Part shown: positions 1 to 5,891 of the stretch, one piece after another | Numbering within the stretch: position 1 is the stretch's first letter | Layout: each line of letters opens with the position of its first letter | Assembly: GCA_023437865.1 (NCBI GenBank) | Contig: JAEZFE010000476.1 | Span: 1 to 7,119, forward strand | Origin: Pseudomonadota bacterium | Lineage (GTDB): Bacteria > Pseudomonadota > Alphaproteobacteria > Rhodospirillales > Magnetospirillaceae | Direction: 5' to 3' | DNA: 7,119 nt | The notes under the pieces: model-generated | Databases searched by the model: none | What the model was told of the DNA's origin: nothing | What the model saw: only the letters and a program-made list of their open reading frames with translations | Made by a program: the position numbers and the translations under genes

Positions 1-864
1 CTGCACCGTCATTCCGGGCAGGATGCGATTGCGGGCGGGATCGTCGCCCACATGGGCCTTTTCCAGCGCGACCATACCCTTGTAATAGGGGTTCTTCTTC
101 TCATCGAGGAAGGTGGACGGCGAGACCTGCACCAGGGTGCCCTCGACCGCGCCGAAGCGCGCGAAGTCGTAGGAGGTGACCTTGATGCGTACCGGCTGGC
201 CCGGCTTGACGTGGCCGATGTCGCGCGGCGTGATCTGGTTTTCGACCATCAGGGTATCATCCACCGGCACGATCTTGGTGACCATGCCGCCCTGCTGGAT
301 CACGGTTCCAGGGCTGGTCACCGCCAGCTCCTGAATCAATCCGCGCACCGGGGCGATCACGTCGAGGCGGGTGACGCGGTCTTCCAGCTTCGCGCGGGCT
401 TCCTTGAGCTGGGCCAATTCGGCGGTAACGCCGCCCATCTCGTTGAAGGCGTCCTGGGTCAGCTTGCTGCCCAGATCGGTACGGCGCTGCTCGGCCTCGG
501 CCAGCGCTTCGCGGGCAGTGGCGACCTGCCCCTCCAGGCGGTTACGCTCACCCTTCAGGCGTTCGAATTCACGCATGGTGTTGAGATACACCACCTGCGA
601 GGTCAGGCCCTTCTTGACCAGATCCTCGCGGATGGCGACCTCGCGCGACAACAGCTCGATCTGCGGCTTGATCGAGGCGATCTGACGCTGAAACAGGGCA
701 ATGTCGGCCTTGCGCTGGTCGATCTGACGGTCCAGCACGGCGGTGGCGGTCTCGCGTGCCTTGTTCTGAGCGTCGAAGATGGTGCCCTGGTCATGGGCCT
801 GGATGTCGGCGTCGGCGGCGAAGTCCGGCGTGCGACCCTCGGCAAAGGCGCGCAGGCGCTCGGC

Positions 865-867
865 CTA
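865..867 (-). other. In-frame amber codon (TAG) inside the adaptor's helical hairpin
   Basis: The local reading is GLEL-stop-AERLRAFAEG. The sequence on both sides is continuous amphipathic helix typical of the HlyD hairpin. A single C-to-T change on the coding strand (CAG to TAG) is the simplest origin; GAG or AAG are also one base away. Confidence 0.88.
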
Positions 868-1914
868 GAGCTCCAGGCCCGCCTCGCGCGCCTTGAGCTG
901 TTCCAGTTCGGCCTTGGCCTGGGCGGGGTCCAGCCGCAGCAGCACCTCGCCGGCCTGAACAAGTTGGCCCTCCTTGACCAGCACCTCGGCGACAATACCG
1001 CCCTCCAGATGCTGGATGGGGCGGATATTGGTCAACGGCACCACCGAGCCGAAGGTGACGGCGCTTTCCTTCACCGGGGTGATGCCGCTCCAGGCGATCA
1101 GCGCCAAAACCGTCAGGATGGTGGTGAGCACGGTGCCGCGCACCAGCGGACCGACGCCGCCCTCCTCGAACACCACGGCCTGGGCCAGGTGGCGACGGAA
1201 GCGGTTGATCTGGTCGGACTCGACAACCTCTTCCTGGGCCTCGGGCGGTTCGGGGAACAGGCGGAACACCAGGAACGAAACCACGGTCAGCGCCAGCACG
1301 ATGCCCACAGTGGCGAACACGGCGGTACCGCCGGCAGTTTCCGCACCGGTCATCGCGGCACCTTCGGCCACCGCGCGCAGGAACAGGATGGCGGCCATCA
1401 GCAGCGCCAGGGTGAAGCGGGCATGGCCCAACGGGCGCAGCACAATGCGCGCCTGATGAAGCAGCAGCGAGCGGCCCAGCACCACAGCGGCCCCCAGTCC
1501 GACCAACATGCCCCACAGATGGGCCAAGGTGGCGGGCCGGATGCACGGCGAGGCCAGCAGGCACGAGGGGGCGGCCAGCGCCGCCCACAGGCCCAATGCC
1601 AGGGCGGGCGCTACGGTGATGACGGCCAGCGAACCGGGCGCGCCCTTGGGCACGCCGGCGACGTCGCGCCCGAACATGACGGCGAGCGGCGGGATGAAGG
1701 CCCAGGCCAGCGCCACCGCGAAATCAAAGTGGTCGGGCCGCCCCAGGCCGGCGGCGGCGCCGGGGGAGTCATAGACGCTGAAGGCCAGACCCCGGAACAG
1801 CGCCATCGCCACCGCGCCGCCGGTGAACGAGGTGCGACGACGCGCGACCAGGTAGACCAGCGCCATCAGGCTTTGAATGGTTCCCAGAATGGGCAGGGCT
1901 AGGACGAGCGACAC
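865..1914 (-). CDS. N-terminal 349-residue product of the interrupted adaptor: polytopic membrane domain plus HlyD N-terminus
   Basis: This is what is translated if the TAG is a true stop. Hydrophobic segments lie at about residues 2-24, 31-48, 65-82, 95-115, 130-148, 168-188 and 197-219. A charged stretch follows (PEPPEAQEEVVESDQ, 221-235), then the HlyD anchor at 259-278 and the first lipoyl half-motif to about 330; the product ends in the first hairpin helix (KAREAGLEL). Canonical adaptors have one membrane span and a short cytoplasmic tail, so the first ~220 residues are an addition. I do not recognise this domain. It contains Arg/Lys-flanked spans and few conserved-looking polar residues, with no visible kinase, channel or enzyme motif. 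The product lacks the second lipoyl half, beta-barrel and most of the hairpin, so it should not work as an adaptor. Re-initiation downstream is possible in principle (ATG at 576, GTG at 738), but neither has a convincing ribosome binding site and the product would lack a membrane anchor. Confidence 0.7.
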   Translation of the reverse strand: MSLVLALPILGTIQSLMALVYLVARRRTSFTGGAVAMALFRGLAFSVYDSPGAAAGLGRPDHFDFAVALAWAFIPPLAVMFGRDVAGVPKGAPGSLAVITVAPALALGLWAALAAPSCLLASPCIRPATLAHLWGMLVGLGAAVVLGRSLLLHQARIVLRPLGHARFTLALLMAAILFLRAVAEGAAMTGAETAGGTAVFATVGIVLALTVVSFLVFRLFPEPPEAQEEVVESDQINRFRRHLAQAVVFEEGGVGPLVRGTVLTTILTVLALIAWSGITPVKESAVTFGSVVPLTNIRPIQHLEGGIVAEVLVKEGQLVQAGEVLLRLDPAQAKAELEQLKAREAGLEL

Positions 1915-1922
1915 TTTACGGT

Positions 1923-1928
1923 TCCTCC
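1923..1928 (-). promoter_or_regulatory. Ribosome binding site GGAGGA for the adaptor gene
   Basis: GGAGGA stands 8 bases before a GTG at 1914-1912, inside the 19-base gap after the ABC stop codon. This favours GTG at 1914 over the earlier in-frame ATG at 2022, which would overlap the ABC gene by 89 bases and add 36 residues of arginine-rich, non-membrane sequence. Confidence 0.75.
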
Positions 1929-1933
1929 GACCT

Positions 1934-4900
1934 TCAACGGGTAGCCATCTTGGCGCGGACTTCCGCAGCCGGGCCGGCGATACGCACGGCGCCGTTGTCC
2001 AGAACGATGATCTGGTCGGCAAGGCCCAGATGGCTGGGGCGGTGGGTGACCATCAGAATGGTCGCCTTGCCCCGCATGGCTTCAATGAAATTGCGGAACG
2101 CACGGTCGCCTTCGAAATCGAGGCCGGTGACCGGTTCGTCCAGCAGGATGATGGAGCTTTTCTTCATGTAGGCACGGGCCAGCGAGATGCCCTGGGCCAG
2201 GCTGGGCGACATGCGATTCGAGCGCGAATCCCCCACCCGGGTGTCAAGGCCCTTGGGCAGCGCCGCAACCTCTTCCCACACGCCGGCAGCCTTGAGTGCC
2301 CAGTTGAGATCGGCATCCGACGCGGTGGGATGGGCCAGCCGCAGGTTCTGGGCGATGGTGCCGAAGAACAGCTGGGGCACCTGCGGCGCATAGCCGATGG
2401 CCTTGCGCAGCTCGATGGGGTCCATCTGACGGATGTCGAGGTCGTCGATCGTCACATTGCCGGCCTGGGGCTGATACAGCCCGGCCAGGACCTTGAGCAG
2501 CGTGGACTTGCCGGCGCCGTCGGGGCCGACGATGGCCACAACCTCACCCGGCTTGGCCTCGAACGAGATGCCCAGCATCGCCGGGTCGGCCTCGTTGGAA
2601 TAGCGCAAGGACACGCGCGAGAACGCCACATGGCCCTTGAACTTCATCAGCCCGCCGCCGGAAGACGCCCGCCCCTCGCGCTCGGAGCGGAAGCCCACCA
2701 GGGTTTCCAGTTGGCGGATGGACGAACGGGTCTGCTCGATGCGGGTGACGGTGGAAAACCCGGTTTGGATCGGCGCCAGCACCCGCCACACCACCATCAT
2801 GGAGGCGATCAGCGCACCGGCGGTCATGTTGCCGGCCAGCACCTGGTGGACGCCCACCGCCATGGTGGCCAGCCCAGAGAGGATGACCAGGCTTTGCGAG
2901 ATCACCGCCAGCCCGCCCGACATGGAAGCCGACGAGCTGCCGGCCATGGCGGCGGCGGCCGCGTAGCCGCGGAAACGGGTCTGCCAGATGGGCTCCAGCG
3001 CGGCGGCGCGCAACGCCCGCATTTTCAGCAGCGATTCGACCAGGAACTCGTTGCGCTTGGTCGATGCGCGGCCTGCCAGGGCGACGCGGCGGCGCACCAG
3101 GGGCATCAACCCCAAGACCAGGACGGCGAAGATGGCAAGCGCCGCCACCGGCACCAGCGCCACCGGGCCGCCCAGGATGGTCAGCACCACCAGATAGAGC
3201 AGCACGAAGGGCAGGTCCAACAGCACGGCCGCGACACCACCGCCGAAGAATTCGCGGAAGCTTTCCAGATCCTTGAAGCGCGCGAGCTGGCTGCCGATGC
3301 TGGCACGCTCGGTCAGCGCCAGGGGCAGCAGCAGGGTGCGCTCGAACACGGTGGAGGAAACCACGTAGCCAATGCGCGAACCCACATAGCCGGTGGCGCG
3401 TGAGCGCAGATCGCGCAGCACTTCGTCACCGGCGATGACGATCAGCACGCCGGCCAGGAACGAGATCAGCATGGCGATGTCGCCCGATGCGATGATCTTG
3501 TCATAGACCGACATGGTGAACAGCGGCACACCCAGCGACAGCACATTGATGATCAGGCTTTGGCCGAGTACCGCCCAGATCACCCCATGGAAGCGCCCGA
3601 ACAGCTTCTTGAACCAGCCGGTCTGAGGCCCCTGCTGGGCCAGGGGCTGGGCTTCCTCGGTGGGGGTGAAGAAGTATGCGGTTCCCCACAGGCGTGGCGG
3701 TACGGTGACATGTTCCTCGCCGGTGCCGCCGTCGAACACCTTGACCCCGCCGACGCCATCCTCGCGCAGCACCATCGGGTTGCCCTTCAGGTCCACGAAC
3801 AGGCAGGGCAGCAGGCGGTGATCCATATGCTCGCCGCGCACTTCAGTGCCGGACGAACCGTACCCCAGATTCGCGAAAACATTGCGGAAGGCGATGACGT
3901 CGAGCGAATTCACGAAGTGCGGCAGTGCCTCGGCCAGATGGCGCAGATCGCCGGCCCATTTGCTGGCCTTGAGCATGGGCAGCAGGCAGCGCCCGAGCGG
4001 TGAACCCGCCTCGATTTCGCGCAGGAAGTCGGTGCTGCCGGCCTCTTCGGGCAGGGCGGCCTCGGGCACGGCGGCCGGCTGGCTCACGGCCGGAAGAGCA
4101 GCGGCGGCCGCCGGCAGGGTGGTCACCGGCTCGCCCGGATTGGAGGCCGGATGCGCCGCTACCTGGCTGGTATCGGCCAGCCGTCCGCCGACCAGCTTGA
4201 ATTGGCGGTCGGCCACATTCAGCAGCGACGGGCGCGGCGTCACCAGGATGATGGTGCAGCTGCCCTTCATCTCCTCCAGCAGGGTGCGCAGCGCCTGGTC
4301 ACCGGCGCCGTCCACCGCCGAATTGGCCTCGTCGAACAGCACCACGCGGGGCCGCGCCACCATGGCCTGGGCGATGACGATCAGCTGGCGGATGCCGCGC
4401 GGCATGGAATCCTGCGCGCCCTCGCCGACAATGGTGTCGTAGCCCAGCGGCAACCGGGCGGCCACCCGGTCGATGCCCAGCTTGCGGGCGATGGCCTTGG
4501 CCTCGTCAGTGCGGCTGGGATCGAAGAGCGTCAGGTTTTCCAGGATGGTACCGCGGAACAGCTCGGGCCGCTGCGGGATGTAGGCCACCTGACGGCGCAC
4601 CGAGGTGGGATCGTACTCGGCGATGTCATGGCCGTCGATCAGCACGCGGCCCGAATTGGGGGTGGTGGAGCCAGCAACCAGGCCCAGCACCGACGACTTG
4701 CCCGAACCGTTTTCACCACTGATACCGATCAGTTCGCCGGCGCGGAATTCCACCGACAGGCCATCCAGGACCACACGGCCATCGAAGGCCAGGGTAATAT
4801 CCTCCAGCGTGACCGCACCGTCGACCGCCGGGAATTCTGGCTTGGCATCGCCAATCTGCGGCGCCAGCAATTCCTTGAGCCGCTCCTCGGCCAGCCGGGC

Positions 4901-5878
4901 GCTCTGGAAGCGGGTCCAGCGGTCCAGCGCTGCCTGCATGGGCTGGATGCAACGGCCCGCCAGCAGCGAGCACGCCGCCAGCACACCGGTGGTCATGTTG
5001 CCGTCGATGACTTCGATGGAGCCCACCGTGACCACCAGAATGGTGGTGAGGTGCGAGAACAGCAGCGCCAGCGAACCGGCCTTGGCCGACAGTTCGGAAA
5101 CGCTGTACTCGGCCTGGGCGCTGTTCTCCAGCAGGCGCTCATAGCGCCGCCGCATCTGCTCTTCCATGGCCAGCGCCTTGATGGCGCCGATGCCGGACAA
5201 CACTTCGACGATGAAGTTGATACGGCTGTCGTCGCTGGCCATCCGCTTGACGAGCGCGTCACGCATCTTGCGGCCCAGCAGGATGGCGGTGGCGGTGAAA
5301 GCGGCGGTCAGCACCAGCGGCACAAGGACCAGCCAGCCACCGAAGGCCAGCAGCAACAGCAGATACAAAACCGCGAACGGAATGTCGAACACCGCCAGGA
5401 AGGCCTGGCCGGAATAAAAATCCTTGAGCGAATGGATGGCGTTCAGCGTCTCGGCGTGGGCGCCGGTGCCCTTCTTCTCGAACTCGCCGATCGGTTGGCC
5501 CAACAGCGCGTTGAACGCGCGCGACGAAGCCAGGTGCTCGAAACGGGAGCTGGTCCAGGACGTGATGGACGAGCGCGCCATCCGCAGCACGGCATCCAGC
5601 GCCTGTGCGACCAGAACACCGATGACCAAAGCGGTCAGCGTGTCGATCGAGGTATTGGGCAGAATGCGGTCGTAGACCTGCAACAACGTCAGCGGCAGGG
5701 CCAGTCCCAGCAGGTTGACCACCAGCGAGGCGGCCATGAGGTCGGGCAGATAGCGCCCGACGCCGGAGAGCTTGCGCAAAGCCTCGCTGGAGGTGGGAGC
5801 CAAGGCGCTCCGCAGCGCCCTGAACTCCGCCTTCCAGTCTACAGACGCCTTCCCCATCAGGCGTTGCCGATCACTCAA
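1934..5878 (-). CDS. Tandem-fused T1SS ABC transporter (TMD-NBD-C39-like-TMD-NBD)
   Basis: This 1314-residue protein holds two full ABC exporter halves and would drive ATP-dependent export of the RTX adhesin across the inner membrane. Half 1: membrane domain about 45-330 (VYDRILPN at 68-75, FDIPF loop), then a nucleotide-binding domain with Walker A GENGSGKSS 388-396, signature position MPRGI 492-496, Walker B Asp516-Glu517, and Pro548 where the H-loop His is expected (VTPRPS). A Pro/Ala-rich linker (about 570-614) leads to a C39-like region (about 615-740). Half 2: membrane domain about 763-1050 (VYDKI at 791-795), Walker A GPDGAGKST 1118-1126, signature position MSPSL 1223-1227, Walker B Asp1247-Glu1248, H-loop His1279. 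T1SS ABC proteins are usually single halves of about 550-720 residues that dimerise; here both are in one chain. The start is TTG with AAGGAG 7 bases ahead. The stop TGA at 1934-1936 is 19 bases before the adaptor's GTG. Both VYD motifs fit the PrtD/LapB-type exporters. The reading frame is intact, so this is not a decayed gene. Confidence 0.92.
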   Translation of the reverse strand: MSDRQRLMGKASVDWKAEFRALRSALAPTSSEALRKLSGVGRYLPDLMAASLVVNLLGLALPLTLLQVYDRILPNTSIDTLTALVIGVLVAQALDAVLRMARSSITSWTSSRFEHLASSRAFNALLGQPIGEFEKKGTGAHAETLNAIHSLKDFYSGQAFLAVFDIPFAVLYLLLLLAFGGWLVLVPLVLTAAFTATAILLGRKMRDALVKRMASDDSRINFIVEVLSGIGAIKALAMEEQMRRRYERLLENSAQAEYSVSELSAKAGSLALLFSHLTTILVVTVGSIEVIDGNMTTGVLAACSLLAGRCIQPMQAALDRWTRFQSARLAEERLKELLAPQIGDAKPEFPAVDGAVTLEDITLAFDGRVVLDGLSVEFRAGELIGISGENGSGKSSVLGLVAGSTTPNSGRVLIDGHDIAEYDPTSVRRQVAYIPQRPELFRGTILENLTLFDPSRTDEAKAIARKLGIDRVAARLPLGYDTIVGEGAQDSMPRGIRQLIVIAQAMVARPRVVLFDEANSAVDGAGDQALRTLLEEMKGSCTIILVTPRPSLLNVADRQFKLVGGRLADTSQVAAHPASNPGEPVTTLPAAAAALPAVSQPAAVPEAALPEEAGSTDFLREIEAGSPLGRCLLPMLKASKWAGDLRHLAEALPHFVNSLDVIAFRNVFANLGYGSSGTEVRGEHMDHRLLPCLFVDLKGNPMVLREDGVGGVKVFDGGTGEEHVTVPPRLWGTAYFFTPTEEAQPLAQQGPQTGWFKKLFGRFHGVIWAVLGQSLIINVLSLGVPLFTMSVYDKIIASGDIAMLISFLAGVLIVIAGDEVLRDLRSRATGYVGSRIGYVVSSTVFERTLLLPLALTERASIGSQLARFKDLESFREFFGGGVAAVLLDLPFVLLYLVVLTILGGPVALVPVAALAIFAVLVLGLMPLVRRRVALAGRASTKRNEFLVESLLKMRALRAAALEPIWQTRFRGYAAAAAMAGSSSASMSGGLAVISQSLVILSGLATMAVGVHQVLAGNMTAGALIASMMVVWRVLAPIQTGFSTVTRIEQTRSSIRQLETLVGFRSEREGRASSGGGLMKFKGHVAFSRVSLRYSNEADPAMLGISFEAKPGEVVAIVGPDGAGKSTLLKVLAGLYQPQAGNVTIDDLDIRQMDPIELRKAIGYAPQVPQLFFGTIAQNLRLAHPTASDADLNWALKAAGVWEEVAALPKGLDTRVGDSRSNRMSPSLAQGISLARAYMKKSSIILLDEPVTGLDFEGDRAFRNFIEAMRGKATILMVTHRPSHLGLADQIIVLDNGAVRIAGPAAEVRAKMATR
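3659..4036 (-). other. Internal C39 peptidase-like (probably inactive) domain between the ABC halves
   Basis: Residues about 615-740 of the ABC protein lie between the linker and the second membrane domain, where T1SS exporters of the HlyB/LapB type carry an N-terminal C39-like domain. The fold pattern fits: a helical start (CLLPMLKASKWAGDLRHLAEAL, residues 631-652, given here only as the key Cys631), a central strand LLPCLFVDLKGNPMVL (689-704), then VKVFDGGTGEE (712-722) and RLWGTAYFFTP (729-739). The position of the catalytic His in C39 peptidases (HFVVL-type strand) reads NPMVL here, so proteolysis is unlikely. In HlyB the equivalent inactive domain binds the unfolded substrate. The assignment rests on position and weak pattern similarity. 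An unrelated insertion is possible. Confidence 0.55.
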
Positions 5879-5885
5879 CCCAGCT

Positions 5886-5891
5886 CTCCTT
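5886..5891 (-). promoter_or_regulatory. Ribosome binding site AAGGAG for the ABC gene
   Basis: AAGGAG lies 7 bases before TTG at 5878-5876 and overlaps the adhesin stop codon (TAAGGAG). It decides the start: the first in-frame ATG, at 5857, has no comparable site ahead of it. The overlap suggests translational coupling of exporter synthesis to adhesin translation, which is an inference. Confidence 0.75.

Larger units (their letters stand above)
1..1914 (-). pseudogene. HlyD-family T1SS membrane fusion (adaptor) gene with polytopic N-terminus, interrupted by an in-frame TAG; 3' end off window
   Basis: The adaptor would link the inner-membrane ABC exporter to an outer-membrane TolC-type channel. 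From GTG 1914 one frame runs to the left edge (638 codons) with a single stop, TAG, at codon 350 (865-867). Codons 1-220 encode about seven hydrophobic segments. HlyD features follow: a membrane anchor near 259-278, the first lipoyl half-motif (IQHLEGGIVAEV, GQLVQAGEVLLRLD) at about 300-330, and the start of a helical hairpin. After the TAG the hairpin continues (REDLVKKGLTSQVVYL; EAEQRRTDLGSKL), then the second lipoyl half (VIAPVRGLIQEL, from codon 519), the beta-barrel region (IVPVDDTLMVENQI, PRDIGHVKPGQPV, VTSYDFARFGAVEG) and ILPGMTVQ at the edge. About 40-60 residues are probably missing beyond the window. A CAG (Gln) to TAG change would explain the break. No frameshift is needed, and conservation on both sides suggests a recent event, read-through, or a base error. 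Confidence 0.8.

Noticed and set aside
865..867. TAG as a programmed recoding site (pyrrolysine, or efficient read-through)
   Set aside because: There is no sign of recoding machinery or of a recognisable downstream stimulatory structure in the window. A simple nonsense change or a base error is more likely.
791..1588. Minus-strand open frame (265 codons) in another frame of the adaptor gene
   Set aside because: Its translation is Gly/Arg/Pro-rich without domain features, while the overlapping frame gives membrane segments and HlyD motifs. It does not bypass the TAG by a plausible frameshift.
52..1902. Long plus-strand open frame (616 codons) opposite the adaptor gene
   Set aside because: It is antisense to a recognisable HlyD-type gene. 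Its Gln/His/Gly/Arg-rich translation is what high-GC third positions give on the opposite strand, and it has no recognisable domain.
1937..2022. ATG at 2022 as the adaptor start
   Set aside because: It overlaps the ABC gene's end by 89 bases and adds an arginine-rich non-membrane stretch. GTG at 1914 has GGAGGA at proper spacing.
1877..3403. Long plus-strand open frame (508 codons) opposite ATPase half 2 and its membrane domain
   Set aside because: Same low-complexity antisense composition; the minus strand here encodes clear Walker A, Walker B and H-loop motifs.
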